Shown here: positions 1 through 8,644 of the stretch, piece after piece
Numbering within the stretch: position 1 is the stretch's first letter
Layout: the number at the start of each line of letters is the position of its first letter
Assembly: GCF_027492855.1 (NCBI RefSeq)
Contig: NZ_JAPUDY010000047.1
Location: 16,370 to 80,369 of the forward strand
Length of the DNA: 64,000 nt
Reading direction: 5' to 3'
From: Acidovorax sp.
GTDB taxonomy: Bacteria; Pseudomonadota; Gammaproteobacteria; Burkholderiales; Burkholderiaceae_C
Notes under the pieces: model-generated
The model's input: only the letters and a program-made list of their open reading frames with translations
The model's database searches: none
Told to the model about the DNA's origin: nothing
Program-made: the position numbers and the translations under genes

Positions 1-1137
1 CTCGGTGTAGGCGGCCAGCGCGGCGGGCGCATCCCCCTGACGCCGGGCGAGCTCGGCGCGCACCAGTGCGAGTTCTGCGTGCGCAACTCCGTGCTCCGGA
101 GCCAGCGTGGCGGCAGCATCCTGAACACGGTCGCCCAGCATCTGCGCACGGGCCAACTGGGCCACCAGGGCAGGATGGACCGGCCAGCGCTGCTGGGCGG
201 CGCGCAGGGTGTCTATGGCCGCTGCGCCTTCGCCTTCCATCAATTGCACGTCGGATTGCATCAGCCAGACCGCCAGCGGTGCGGCCGGCTGCGCCACCTG
301 GCGGGCCAATTGCTCGCGCGCGGCTGCCAGCTCGCCCGCTTGCAGGGCGATGGCGGAATCCAGCGCGCCCCCCCATGGGGCGGGCACGCTGCCACGGGCT
401 TGCGCCAGCGCGGCGCGAGCGCCCGGCAGATCGCGCACCGCCAGAGCGGCGCGCACGGGCACCAGCGCTTCGGGCAAGGGCTCGGCGGCCAAGTGCGGCA
501 CCGGGTCTGCGCGCAGCGCGTTGACCCACTGGATGCGGTCGCGCGGCTGGCTCAGCACCAGCTTGACGGGGGCCTTGCCCACTTCAGCGATGGCCGCCTC
601 GTTGGTGCCCACGGACACCTGACCCTGCGCGTTGGCGAACTCCACCGTGCCGGAGAGCACCGTGATCAGTGTGCGGCCATCACCCTCCACACTGATGTCC
701 CAGTCGGTGCCGCGGATCGCCGCCGTGGCGGCGGGGGTCTCCAGGTTCAGGCGGCTGCCGTCGGCGCGCTTGGTCTGCGTCCAGGCCCGGCCCGCGCTAA
801 GCATCAAGGTGGTGATCGGCTGGGCAGGTGTGGCCACAGCCTTGACCTGTAGCACGGTGTTCTGGTGCAGGCGCAGCTGGGTATCGTCGGCAAACACCAC
901 CCCCATCCGCGCGGCCTGGCGTGTGCGCACAAAGTCGCCCGCCGCCAGGGCCTGCGCCTGGCGGGCGGGGGCCCAGTCGGCGGCGGTGGCTGAGCGCTGG
1001 TCGCCCTGCCCCTGCAGGCTGATGATCTCGGCGGCGGCGCCTGCGGGCACGGCGGCCTGGGCGCAGGCAAAACAAGCGGAGGCGGCCAACAGCGCAAGGG
1101 CCGTGAACGCAGGCAGGCGGTTTTTTTGATAGGGCAT
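1..1137 (-). CDS. FecR-domain protein with C-terminal TPR-like region, exported (partial, runs off window)
   Basis: The frame is open from an ATG at 1137 down to base 1, so at least 379 residues are coded and the 3' end lies outside the window. The N-terminus is a typical signal peptide with a hydrophobic Ala/Leu core before an Ala-Gln-Ala region. Residues of about 35-210 match the FecR fold: an early GDFVRT block, a strand with FADDTQLRL, and the hallmark AAIRGTDWDISV followed by a VLSGTVEFAN strand. The rest is Ala/Leu/Arg-rich helix, as expected for TPR-like repeats. Periplasmic FecR proteins of this type often accompany signalling or secreted partners, but none is visible here. The plus-strand frames over it are shadows. 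Confidence 0.75.
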   Translation of the reverse strand, partial: MPYQKNRLPAFTALALLAASACFACAQAAVPAGAAAEIISLQGQGDQRSATAADWAPARQAQALAAGDFVRTRQAARMGVVFADDTQLRLHQNTVLQVKAVATPAQPITTLMLSAGRAWTQTKRADGSRLNLETPAATAAIRGTDWDISVEGDGRTLITVLSGTVEFANAQGQVSVGTNEAAIAEVGKAPVKLVLSQPRDRIQWVNALRADPVPHLAAEPLPEALVPVRAALAVRDLPGARAALAQARGSVPAPWGGALDSAIALQAGELAAAREQLARQVAQPAAPLAVWLMQSDVQLMEGEGAAAIDTLRAAQQRWPVHPALVAQLARAQMLGDRVQDAAATLAPEHGVAHAELALVRAELARRQGDAPAALAAYTE

Positions 1138-1447
1138 GGCGTGGCTTTCTCGGAAGGCAGGAAGACAGACGCGGTACCGGAGGCCCCTCCCAGGCCCCAC
1201 GTGATCAGAAGAAATTATCGCGAGCCACGGCGCACAAGCAGCGGCTGACAACCAGGGGGACAGGCCCATTTCATGAAGAAAGCCACATTTCTCGGCACCA
1301 CAACGCTGCGTTCTCCCTTCCGCGCCCATCCCGCCCTCCGGCACGGCCCTTTCCTACAGACGCCACACCAGCGCGGTGATACAAATCAGTAGTACCCTGG
1401 ATCGCAATCACCGCACGCCCCGTCCGTGCCGCCTGGAGCCCCCAACC
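1138..1447. other. Intergenic region between divergent genes; no gene seen
   Basis: This stretch separates the minus-strand FecR gene from the plus-strand amidotransferase gene and must hold both promoters. An in-frame upstream extension of the amidotransferase exists from about 1376, but its composition does not look coding. No convincing hairpin, repeat or RNA gene was seen. Confidence 0.5.
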
Positions 1448-2311
1448 ATGCCTGCAGCCCGCCGCCTCAAAATTGGCCTGTCCGCCTGTTTTCAACACGC
1501 CGACCCCGCCCGCCCGCTCTTCACGGGCAAAACCCTGCAGTATGTCGAGCAGTCCATCGCCCACTGGCTCATGTCAGCCGGGGCCATGGTGGTCATGGTG
1601 CCTTGCCCCACCGGGCCTACGGCGCGCGGCGACGTGACGCTGGACCACTATGCCGAATGGCTTGACGGCGTGGTGATGCACGGCGGCGCCGATGTGTGGC
1701 CGGGCAACTATGGCGAGGAGCCCCTGCGCGATGAATGGGTGGGCGACCGCGTGCGCGACCTGTACGACCTGGCCATGGTCAAGGCCTTTGCCCAGGTCGG
1801 CAAACCCATTTTTGGCGTCTGCCGGGGCCTGCAATTGATCAATGTGGCGTTTGGCGGGGCGCTCTACCAGGATCTGGAGACGCAGCACCCCGGCGCACAG
1901 TTGCACCGCAACGCCACCACCTACGACCAGCATTTCCACGACATCCACATCGTGCCCGGCACACACCTGTCGCAGCTTTACCCCGAGAAGCCGCGCGCAC
2001 GGGTCAACAGCATCCACCACCAGGGCATCAAGCGGGTGGCGCCGGAGTTTGTCGTCGAAGCCTTCAGCGAACCCGACGGCGTGCCCGAAGCGATCCGCCT
2101 GCAGCCCGCGCCAGGGCGCAGCTACATTGCCGCCACACAATGGCACCCCGAGTTCCACCAGGGCGGCTCGAACACCCTCGACGACACGGCCATCCTGGAG
2201 GACTTTTTGTCCGCCTGCGAACAGGCCAAGGCCAAAACATCGCGCCACCGCTCGCCCCTGCGCGAGCGGGCATCGCGGCTGCTGCGTAAGACCTTGGCAA
2301 AACAGGAATAG
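1448..2311 (+). CDS. Class I glutamine amidotransferase-like protein (PuuD / gamma-glutamyl-GABA hydrolase family)
   Basis: The 287-residue product matches the peptidase C26 family. These enzymes hydrolyse gamma-glutamyl bonds, as PuuD does with gamma-glutamyl-GABA in putrescine breakdown. The nucleophile elbow is FGVCRGLQLINV, and the catalytic His-Glu pair is in TQWHPEF. The HGGADVWP block near residue 80 is also typical. The ATG at 1448 was chosen because homology begins at once (KIGLSACFQ); an in-frame start 72 bases upstream would add an unrelated tail. No polyamine genes are adjacent, so the physiological substrate is not established. A short basic tail follows the domain. Confidence 0.85.
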   Translation: MPAARRLKIGLSACFQHADPARPLFTGKTLQYVEQSIAHWLMSAGAMVVMVPCPTGPTARGDVTLDHYAEWLDGVVMHGGADVWPGNYGEEPLRDEWVGDRVRDLYDLAMVKAFAQVGKPIFGVCRGLQLINVAFGGALYQDLETQHPGAQLHRNATTYDQHFHDIHIVPGTHLSQLYPEKPRARVNSIHHQGIKRVAPEFVVEAFSEPDGVPEAIRLQPAPGRSYIAATQWHPEFHQGGSNTLDDTAILEDFLSACEQAKAKTSRHRSPLRERASRLLRKTLAKQE

Positions 2312-2346
2312 CGCCCTGGCGTTGACCCCGCCGCGCGCTGCGCCTG

Positions 2347-3318
2347 CTACACATCGGCCGCTTGGTGCCGAAGCGCCTTGAACTGGGGCGCCTCAACGGC
2401 TTTTGTCCAACGCCACGGCAACACGTCGGGCCGCCACAGCGCGCGCAACACGGTGAGTTGCAGCACACGCTGCGCACCGGGCCAGGGCGCGCGCGCCGCG
2501 TCGTCCCACAGCAGTTCGGCACGGGCCGCAATGTGCAGCAGCCCCCCTTGCACATAGTCCACCACCAACAGGCCAGCCAGCGGGTGCAGCGCCAGGTTGC
2601 CCAGCGTGTTGAAGTATTGATTGCCCGGGTAGTCGGGCAAACGCAGCACAACGCCATGCGCGGTCTGCTCGGCGTGCACAAAGCCGGGCTCGCCCCCCCG
2701 GTGCGACACATCCAGGCCTTCGTTGCGCGCGCTGCCTGGTTGCGCGCCAGAGGCGCTGGCGATGAACAGCGTATCGGCCTGCTGCACGCAGGCAAGGGCC
2801 TGCGCATCGAGTGCCGCGCCCAGCACCTGCACCGGCCCAGGGGGCGCAATCTCAGTGCGCAGGCCCGGTACACGTGCCTGGATGTACTGCGGGCAATTGC
2901 CAAAGCTCTGCACCACCGCGATCGACAGGCCCTGCGCACCAAAGGCGGCCACCGTGCCATTCACACGATTGCGGCGCCGGGTGTGCGGCTCCAGCCCCAG
3001 AACACCCACGGGTGCACCCAGTGACAGGTTGGCCAGCACCGGGTCGGCGGCATCGGGTGCGGCAGCAATGTCCACCTGCCAGGCGTTGGGGGTCTGCACA
3101 AAGCCGGGCGGGCCCGCCAGCATCGTTGCCCAGGGTTGGCCCTGCCCATCCAGCGCGCCCAACAGCAGTGTGGGCAGGTTTTCAAGCAGCAAACGGTGCG
3201 CGTCAGGCATGTGGTCGCGCATCACCAAAGGGCCGATGACGGCCATGCGATCGCGCAGGCCCACCCGTGCCTGCAGCGCCTGCTCACCTGCGTGAAAGGC
3301 GTCGGCGGTGGTCGTCAT
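2347..3318 (-). CDS. Pyridoxamine 5'-phosphate oxidase family flavin-binding protein
   Basis: The product is about 323 residues and resembles the larger FMN-binding split-barrel proteins. Two barrel-like stretches are visible: one around LLLGALDGQGQPWATMLAGPPGF, the other around YFNTLGNLALHPLAGLLVVDY. The second is the usual PNPOx block with an NxLGNL core. Such proteins are soluble flavin or heme-linked redox proteins, and the substrate cannot be read from sequence. ATG 3318 is used; another ATG lies six codons upstream at 3336. The gene is divergent from a LysR regulator with about 160 bp between them, which suggests that the regulator controls it. Confidence 0.75.
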   Translation of the reverse strand: MTTTADAFHAGEQALQARVGLRDRMAVIGPLVMRDHMPDAHRLLLENLPTLLLGALDGQGQPWATMLAGPPGFVQTPNAWQVDIAAAPDAADPVLANLSLGAPVGVLGLEPHTRRRNRVNGTVAAFGAQGLSIAVVQSFGNCPQYIQARVPGLRTEIAPPGPVQVLGAALDAQALACVQQADTLFIASASGAQPGSARNEGLDVSHRGGEPGFVHAEQTAHGVVLRLPDYPGNQYFNTLGNLALHPLAGLLVVDYVQGGLLHIAARAELLWDDAARAPWPGAQRVLQLTVLRALWRPDVLPWRWTKAVEAPQFKALRHQAADV

Positions 3319-3481
3319 GCGGCCGCCTCCATGCATGGGACTGAGCGAAATAAATGAAGTGCGCGGGGTGCCATAAGAAGTCCCTGTGGAAGACGTGTTG
3401 AAACAGGCCATGACCTTATCCATTGCGCCAAACGGCGTTAATAGCCATAGTGCGGCTTTCATAATTTCGCGAACCGAAACA

Positions 3482-4405
3482 ATGGACCACCTCGATACCT
3501 TGCGTTGTTTTGTGGCCGTGGCCGATGCAGGCGGTTTTGCGGTGGCGGGGCGGCGGCTGGGTTGCTCAGCAGCCGCCGTCACACGCGCGATTGCGGCGCT
3601 GGAGGCGCGGCTGGGGGTGCTGCTGTTTCAGCGCAGCACACGCATGGTGCGGCTGACCGAAGCGGGCGAGCGCTTTCTGGCCGATTGCCGCCCCATCCTG
3701 AGCGACCTGCACGAGGCCGAGCAGGCTGCCAGCGGCGCGCAGGCCGAGGCGCAGGGGCTGCTGTCCATCACCGCACCACAGATGTTCGGCACCGTGCATG
3801 TGGCGCCCATCGTGCAAGGCTTTTTGCAGGCGCAGCCGCGTGTGCAGGTGCGCACCTTGTTCGTCAACCGGCTGGTGCACCTGCTGGAGGAGGGCATGGA
3901 CGTGGCCATCCGCATCGCGCACTTGCCAGACTCAGGGTTGACCGCTCTGCAGGTAGGGGCCTTGCGGCGGCTGGTGGTGGCATCGCCCGACTATCTGGCG
4001 CGCAACGGTGTGCCGCAGCACCCGCAGGATCTGGCGCAGCACCGGGCGATTGCGTTCTCGTTCGACACCCGCGCTGCCGCACCGTGGAAGTTTCGGGATG
4101 GACTGATGGGCAGCCCGCAACTGGCGTGGATCAGCAATGCCAATGAGGTGGCCATTGAGGCCGCCGAGGCAGGCCTGGGCCTGACGCAGTGCCTGGCCTA
4201 CCAGGCCGCCGCAAGCTTGCGCGCAGGCCGTCTGCGCATCGTGCTGGCCGAGTACGAGCCCCCGCCGGTACCCGTGCACATCGTCTACCCCGCCGGACGG
4301 CGGGCGCCCGCCAAGGTGCGGGCCTTTGTGGAGTTTGCACGCGAGCTGCTGGCGGCTGTGCCGGTGCTGCAGGGCCGGGGGCTGGCGCGGGGTGGGAGGC
4401 GCTGA
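3482..4405 (+). CDS. LysR family transcriptional regulator
   Basis: The 307-residue protein has the standard LysR layout. A winged helix-turn-helix covers residues 1-60 (MDHLDTLRCF, AAAVTRAIAALEARLGVLLFQRSTR), followed by a periplasmic-binding-like effector domain. The ATG at 3482 gives the canonical N-terminus; an upstream in-frame start would add 32 unrelated residues. It is divergent from the PNPOx-family gene, the classic arrangement for a LysR regulator and its target, so it probably binds the 160-bp intergenic region. The effector is unknown. A short repeat element follows its stop codon. Confidence 0.9.
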   Translation: MDHLDTLRCFVAVADAGGFAVAGRRLGCSAAAVTRAIAALEARLGVLLFQRSTRMVRLTEAGERFLADCRPILSDLHEAEQAASGAQAEAQGLLSITAPQMFGTVHVAPIVQGFLQAQPRVQVRTLFVNRLVHLLEEGMDVAIRIAHLPDSGLTALQVGALRRLVVASPDYLARNGVPQHPQDLAQHRAIAFSFDTRAAAPWKFRDGLMGSPQLAWISNANEVAIEAAEAGLGLTQCLAYQAAASLRAGRLRIVLAEYEPPPVPVHIVYPAGRRAPAKVRAFVEFARELLAAVPVLQGRGLARGGRR

Positions 4406-4427
4406 ATTTGATGCTTTTGGGCCGCTA

Positions 4428-4456
4428 CCGCTTATCCATTAAGCGCAACAAGCTAT
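4428..4456. repeat. GCGCTT-N17-AGCTAT element, copy 1
   Basis: Core CCGCTT and AGCTAT boxes are separated by exactly 17 bases, with a CGCTT/AAGCG inverted repeat inside the spacer. It lies between the convergent LysR gene and the small membrane protein gene. Confidence 0.8.
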
Positions 4457-4472
4457 CAATTGAAGAGCATTT

Positions 4473-4841
4473 CTAGAGAGAAGTGGGGCTGCTAAACCAG
4501 ACCGCAGCAATAACCAGCGCCAGCACCACACACCCCACCAGGGCAGATGCCGTGCGGCCTGGTATTTCATCCCATTCGAAATGAAGAATGCCGGACACCG
4601 TGTCTGCCACGGCATCGGCAGCGCGCGCGCGGAAGATGAACCCCAGCACGGCAAAAATAGCCCCCATGGATTGCACCCAGTGGCGCAGCACCGGGTCCAT
4701 GCCGGGACCGTCGTAATTGAGCGAATAGGCCAGGCCATACAGCCACCATCCCGCCACGCCGATGAGCGCGCCAAAGAACAGGCCGATCAGCGCATAGCCC
4801 AAGCGGTCAAAAAGGCCTTGCATCGCGGCGGCCTTCGTCAT
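4473..4841 (-). CDS. Small membrane protein of unknown function
   Basis: The 122-residue product has about three hydrophobic segments. One is near residues 15-38 (YALIGLFFGALIGVAGWWLYGLAYSL in part), one is around the MGAIFAVLGFIFRA region, and one is near the C-terminus (LVGCVVLALVIAAVWF). I do not recognise a family. It starts six bases after the slyD stop codon on the same strand, so the two are very likely co-transcribed, but that does not define its role. Confidence 0.7.
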   Translation of the reverse strand: MTKAAAMQGLFDRLGYALIGLFFGALIGVAGWWLYGLAYSLNYDGPGMDPVLRHWVQSMGAIFAVLGFIFRARAADAVADTVSGILHFEWDEIPGRTASALVGCVVLALVIAAVWFSSPTSL

Positions 4842-4844
4842 CCA

Positions 4845-5315
4845 TCAATGCTGGTGCCCGTGCGCCCCATGCACATGGCGGTGCGCAATTTCTTCCGCAC
4901 TCGCGGCGCGCACTTCGGTCACCTTGCAGCTGAACTTCAGCGCCTGGCCTGCCAGCGGGTGGTTGCCGTCCAGATGCACTTCGGGGCCCTTGATCTTGAC
5001 CACGTTGAACACGGCGGGCTGGCCGTCGGCGCCCATGCCTTGCAGTTGGCCGCCCACCTTCACGCCGGGGGGAAACTCGGCTTTGGGAATGGTGCGCACC
5101 AGGCTTTCGTCGCGGGCGCCGAAGGCGTCTTCCACGGCCAGGTCGAGCGCGGTGGCAAAGCCCACGGCCTGGCCTTCCAGGGCGGCTTCGACCTTGGGGA
5201 AGATGTTGTCATAGCCGCCGTGCAGGTACGACAGGCTGCCCGCGTCCAGCGGCTTGCCCTCTGGCGTGGTGACCTTGTAGGTGATGGTGACGGCAGAGTC
5301 TTTGGTGATGGTCAT
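4845..5315 (-). CDS. slyD: FKBP-type peptidyl-prolyl cis-trans isomerase, SlyD-like
   Basis: The 156-residue protein has the SlyD layout. An FKBP half begins ITKDSAVTITYKV, an insert-in-flap chaperone domain follows (FGARDESLVRTIPKAEFP, then VVKIKGPEVHLDGNHPLAGQ), and the end is a His-rich tail (HRHVHGAHGHQH). The domain order and the motif LDGNHPLAG are diagnostic. SlyD catalyses prolyl isomerisation, acts as a cytoplasmic chaperone, and binds nickel through its His tail in bacteria with metallo-hydrogenases. The tail here is short. The leader before it holds a small hairpin around 5361-5381 with a T-rich loop, of unknown significance. Confidence 0.92.
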   Translation of the reverse strand: MTITKDSAVTITYKVTTPEGKPLDAGSLSYLHGGYDNIFPKVEAALEGQAVGFATALDLAVEDAFGARDESLVRTIPKAEFPPGVKVGGQLQGMGADGQPAVFNVVKIKGPEVHLDGNHPLAGQALKFSCKVTEVRAASAEEIAHRHVHGAHGHQH

Positions 5316-5429
5316 GATGGCGTTGCGCTTTCAGTCAAGGGTGCGGCGCGGGGGCAGTGTGCCGTTTTTTTGCACACCACCCCTGCGGGGATCAAAACCC
5401 CGGATTGTCCACGAGGCGCCCGGCGCGGG

Positions 5430-6530
5430 TCAGGCCGTTGCTATTGCCGTTGCCGTCGCCGCGTCTGCAGGCCGCTCTTCCTCGGCCTGGCCGGGGTAGC
5501 GCGCAAACCGCCGCGCCTCGCTGCCGTGCACCGGGTCCTGCTCAGGCCAGGGCCAGCCGCCAAACTGAGTGCGGCGGTAGTCGTTCATGGCCTGCATGAT
5601 TTCGGCCTGCGTGTTCATCACGAAGGGGCCATACTGCGCCACGGGCTCGCCAATCGGCTGGCCTTGCAGCACCAGGCATTCCGCCACGGTGGCGCCGGTG
5701 TTGGTCAGCAGCCAGTCTTGCCCGGCGCGCACTTCCAGCGCGGCGTGGCGGTCCACGTCCTGCGGGCCCACGCGCAGGCTGTCACCCACAAAGAAGTACA
5801 GCATGCGGCGCGTGTTGGCCCCCTTGGCAGCGGGCAGCACCCACTGCGCGCCAGGCTCCAGGCGCAAGGTCCAGATCGCCACATCGGCCTCAGGCTGCGA
5901 GGCCCAGGACTCGGGCGGCGGCGCCAGCGGCGCGGCGGCACCGGGCAGCGCGCCCGCGACCACCGTCACCGTGGTGGCGCGGCCAGCGTCGTCGCGGTGC
6001 ACCAGGCGCGGAATGCGCTCGTCCCACAACATGGTGAAGTGGGGCTCCACCATCTTGTTGCGAGCGGGCAGGTTCAGCCAGATCTGGAACAGCTCCAGCG
6101 GGTTGGGCTCGGTGGCATTGAGCAGCGGGAACATCTCGGAGTGCTGGATGCCCTTGCCCGCCGTGACCCACTGCACGTCGCCCCCGCCAAAACGCGCGGC
6201 CGCGCCCAGCGAGTCGGCATGGTCGATGAGGCCCTTGCGCACCAGCGTCACGGTTTCAAAACCACGGTGCGGGTGGCCGGGGAATCCGGGCACGGCATCG
6301 CCGTGGTACATGCTCCAGCCGTCTTTGCGACTGAAGTCGCTGCCGATCTCGCGCCCTTCCAGCGACACGGCGGGCGCCATCGCGCCGTTGCCTGCAGGGT
6401 AGGCATCGTCATGGTGGGCGCAGAACAGAAACGGGTCGAGCGTGGGCCACTGCGGACCCAGCAACTGCGCCCGCACGATGGGCAGGCTGGCGGCAGCAGG
6501 CGAAGACACGGTGGAAGTAGGCGACGACAT
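5430..6530 (-). CDS. Pirin family protein
   Basis: The 366-residue product is a bicupin of the pirin family. The metal-binding motifs of the N-terminal cupin are visible: HPHRGFETV near residue 95, then GIQHSEM about 45 residues later. Bacterial pirins bind iron or other metals; some have quercetinase activity and others have regulatory roles. The start at 6530 is supported by AAGGAG eight bases upstream. The C-terminus carries an Ala-rich extension. It is longer than the usual 230-300 residues because of insertions in the second cupin. Confidence 0.9.
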   Translation of the reverse strand: MSSPTSTVSSPAAASLPIVRAQLLGPQWPTLDPFLFCAHHDDAYPAGNGAMAPAVSLEGREIGSDFSRKDGWSMYHGDAVPGFPGHPHRGFETVTLVRKGLIDHADSLGAAARFGGGDVQWVTAGKGIQHSEMFPLLNATEPNPLELFQIWLNLPARNKMVEPHFTMLWDERIPRLVHRDDAGRATTVTVVAGALPGAAAPLAPPPESWASQPEADVAIWTLRLEPGAQWVLPAAKGANTRRMLYFFVGDSLRVGPQDVDRHAALEVRAGQDWLLTNTGATVAECLVLQGQPIGEPVAQYGPFVMNTQAEIMQAMNDYRRTQFGGWPWPEQDPVHGSEARRFARYPGQAEEERPADAATATAIATA

Positions 6531-6682
6531 CAGAGAAGCTCCTTGGAGTTGCGCCACCGGCTATCGGGCGGCACGCCTGTCAAAGATATGGCCAGATGCG
6601 CCAATAGGAAGGGCGCTGCGTGGAACAGTCCCATGCAGTGCGCAGGACAGTGGCGCAGCCCCTTCCGACTCGCCGAACAGGA

Positions 6683-7171
6683 TCAGGCCGCTTTTCGCAG
6701 ATACCGCGCCCGCATGAAGGTGTTCCAACTGCCATCGCTCTGCAGGCCCGACGAGGTCAGCGTGCGCTCATTCGCGCTCACCAGGGTGATCACGTCGGTA
6801 TAGCGCGTGGTGGTGCCGTCGCCCTCGAAGCTCGGGCCCTCGGCCTCCAGCGTAAGCACTTTCTGGCTGGCATCCAGCGTGCCCCGGTAGTTCCACATGT
6901 GGGTCATCATCGAGCCAACCCAAGTGCCGATGAAGGCGTTCTGCGCAGGGTCGTAGCCCAGCGTCATCTGCGTGCGCGCATTGCCGCCACCAGGCATGGT
7001 GCCCGTGCCTTCAAGGGTCACCCACAGGTCGCCCAGCGCACGCCCGTGCTCGGTGCCCTTGGCCTGCGCAGGCGACTCGCCGGGCTCCATGTCGCAGCTC
7101 GATGTGCTGGTCCAGTCGCCCAACAGTTGTTGCAGCCAGCGGTGCATGGCGTGAGGTTCAGGGTTCATCAT
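6683..7171 (-). CDS. DUF1579 family protein
   Basis: The 162-residue product has the recognisable DUF1579 plan: LLGDWTSTS near the N-terminus, then TEHGRALGDLWV, MTLGYDPAQNAFIGTWVGSMM and a YTDVITL strand near the end. The family is a lipocalin-like small barrel of unknown function. An AAGGAG Shine-Dalgarno sequence nine bases before ATG 7171 supports the start. It follows the VOC gene by 34 bases on the same strand, so the two probably form an operon facing a divergent TetR regulator. Confidence 0.8.
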   Translation of the reverse strand: MMNPEPHAMHRWLQQLLGDWTSTSSCDMEPGESPAQAKGTEHGRALGDLWVTLEGTGTMPGGGNARTQMTLGYDPAQNAFIGTWVGSMMTHMWNYRGTLDASQKVLTLEAEGPSFEGDGTTTRYTDVITLVSANERTLTSSGLQSDGSWNTFMRARYLRKAA

Positions 7172-7205
7172 GTTGTCGGTCTCCTTGGGTCCTTTGTTCT
7201 GCCGC

Positions 7206-7637
7206 TCATTGCGGCTCCACCACCACCATCCACGACACGCCGAAGCGGTCGGCCACCATGCCGAAGGCGGGTGAAAAGAAGGTGGGGCCAAACGGCATCT
7301 GCACCTGGCCGCCCTCGGCCAGCGCATCAAAGTAGCGCCGGGCCTCGGCGGCGTTGGCGGCGCCCAGCGACAACGAGATGCCCTGAAAGCTGGGCTTGCC
7401 CGAGCCCATGCCGTCCGACGCCATGAGCTGCGCCCCGCCCACTTTGAAGGCGGCATGCATGACCATCTCTGGCGTGGGGCCCGCACCAGCGCCCTGCCCG
7501 CAGCCCTGCGCTGCGGCAGCCTCGGGGTTGTCCTTGTAGCGCATGAGCATGGTGACCTCGGCGCCCAGTGCGCGGCGGTAGAAATCCAGCGCCTCGTCGC
7601 AACGGCCTTCAAACATCAAATACGGCTCAACTTTCAC
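7206..7637 (-). CDS. VOC family protein (PhnB-like)
   Basis: The 143-residue protein begins MKVEPYLMFEGRCDEALDFYRRAL, the signature of the PhnB-like branch of the vicinal oxygen chelate superfamily, and ends with the matching ADRFGVSWMVV strand. Members are small metal-binding or degenerate glyoxalase-fold proteins, often of unknown substrate. It leads a two-gene operon with the DUF1579 gene. The operon start lies about 100 bases from a divergent tetR start, with a palindromic operator between them. Confidence 0.85.
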   Translation of the reverse strand: MKVEPYLMFEGRCDEALDFYRRALGAEVTMLMRYKDNPEAAAAQGCGQGAGAGPTPEMVMHAAFKVGGAQLMASDGMGSGKPSFQGISLSLGAANAAEARRYFDALAEGGQVQMPFGPTFFSPAFGMVADRFGVSWMVVVEPQ

Positions 7638-7681
7638 AGTGATCTCCTTGGGTTAAGTTCAGGGAAGTCGGCGTTCAATTG

Positions 7682-7726
7682 TGAACACCGTCCACAAACG
7701 ATAGCATAGATAATGGACAGCGTCCA
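7682..7726. promoter_or_regulatory. Two TetR-type operator half-palindromes (TGGAC-N3-GTCCA and a degenerate copy)
   Basis: A perfect palindrome TGGACAGCGTCCA lies at 7714-7726. A related site TGAACACCGTCCA lies at 7682-7694, 32 bases upstream and so about three helical turns away. They sit between the divergent VOC gene and tetR. The perfect site overlaps the first possible ATG (7713) of the tetR frame, which argues for the later start at 7740. Autoregulation and control of the VOC operon by this TetR protein is inferred. Confidence 0.65.
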
Positions 7727-7739
7727 CATTCCGTTTTTC

Positions 7740-8393
7740 ATGACCGATTCCTCTCCCCCGCCTTCACCTCCCGCCACGCGCAGTACCTACCGCCATGGCG
7801 ACCTGCGCCGCGCTTTGCTGGACGCTGGTATCGAGCTGGCGCGCCAGGGCGGCCCCGACGCCGTGGTGCTGCGCGAGGCCACGCGCCGCGCGGGCGTAGC
7901 GCCCAATGCGGCCTACCGCCACTTCGCCAACCGCGACGACTTGCTGGGCGCAGTGCGCGCGGCCGCCGTGGCTGCCGCCGCGCGGTTCATGGAGGCCGAA
8001 CTGGCGCAGGTGCCCACCACCGGCACCGCCACCGCGCAGGCACATGCCAAAGTGCGCGCCGTGGGCACGGGCTACCTGCGTTTTGCGCGCGTCGAGACGG
8101 GCTTGTTCCGCACCGCCTTCGGCGGTCGCTTTACCGTGCAGCAAACCCCCGACCCCGCCATGGGCGGCGCCACCGGACTCAACCCTTTTGAACACCTGAG
8201 CGCCGCGCTCGACGCCCTGGTCGCCACAGGCGCCCTGCCACCCGCGCGCCGCCCTGGCGCCGAGTACCTGGCCTGGTCCACCGTGCACGGCATGGCGCTG
8301 CTCGCCATCGACGGCCCGCTGCGCGGAACGCCGCAGCAAATGCTGGACGTGCTGGAACAAAGGCTGCTGGATATGGTGGTGCGGGGGATTTAG
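7740..8393 (+). CDS. TetR/AcrR family transcriptional regulator
   Basis: The 217-residue product has an N-terminal TetR helix-turn-helix: YRHGDLRRALLDAGIELARQGG, then REATRRAGVAPNAAYRHFANRDDLL. The C-terminal half is an all-helical ligand domain ending in a WSTVHGMALL block. ATG 7740 is preferred, because the in-frame ATG at 7713 lies inside the operator palindrome. Neither start has a good Shine-Dalgarno sequence, so translation may be leaderless. It is divergent from the VOC/DUF1579 pair. A repeat element begins 15 bases after the stop. Confidence 0.88.
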   Translation: MTDSSPPPSPPATRSTYRHGDLRRALLDAGIELARQGGPDAVVLREATRRAGVAPNAAYRHFANRDDLLGAVRAAAVAAAARFMEAELAQVPTTGTATAQAHAKVRAVGTGYLRFARVETGLFRTAFGGRFTVQQTPDPAMGGATGLNPFEHLSAALDALVATGALPPARRPGAEYLAWSTVHGMALLAIDGPLRGTPQQMLDVLEQRLLDMVVRGI

Positions 8394-8408
8394 CTTTTTA
8401 GACCGCTA

Positions 8409-8437
8409 GCGCTTGATGAGAAAGCGCCAATAGCTAT
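8409..8437. repeat. GCGCTT-N17-AGCTAT element, copy 2
   Basis: Both boxes are perfect, with the 17-base spacing kept. It lies between tetR and the WYL remnant, whose stop codon falls in the flank of this element. Confidence 0.85.
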
Positions 8438-8441
8438 CAAA

Positions 8442-8640
8442 TCAGGAGCAATTCAATCCATACAGCTGCGCCGTGGCCCGCACCCGCGCCACCAGCGCAC
8501 GGCGCAGCGCGGCAGGCCGCAGCACCTCGACCTGGGGTGACAGACGCATGAGCTGGCCGCAGGCATGTTCCACCGACTCGATGGGAATGGTCACGGCAAT
8601 GCGGCCATCCTTGCGCCGGGAAGCCGGGGCTGCCACCACG
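8442..8640 (-). pseudogene. C-terminal remnant of a WYL-domain (YafY-type) regulator
   Basis: The minus strand codes RIAVTIPIESVEHACGQLMR followed by LSPQVEVLRPAALRRALVAR. This matches the conserved C-terminal end of WYL-domain transcriptional regulators (substrate-binding edge strand, then WCX helix). Nothing resembling the helix-turn-helix or the rest of the WYL domain precedes it; upstream the DNA switches to a fragment of another gene on the opposite strand. The roughly 65 surviving residues are too short to be functional. Its stop lies within the flank of repeat copy 2. Confidence 0.65.
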
Positions 8641-8644
8641 GCCC

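Noticed and set aside
5361-5381. Hairpin with T-rich loop before slyD as a riboswitch
   Set aside because: The stem is only about six base pairs and no known riboswitch core is visible.
4581-6803. A 740-codon open frame on the plus strand
   Set aside because: It lies antisense to the small membrane protein gene, slyD and the pirin gene, all with clear family motifs. It shows no domain of its own and is a GC-bias shadow.
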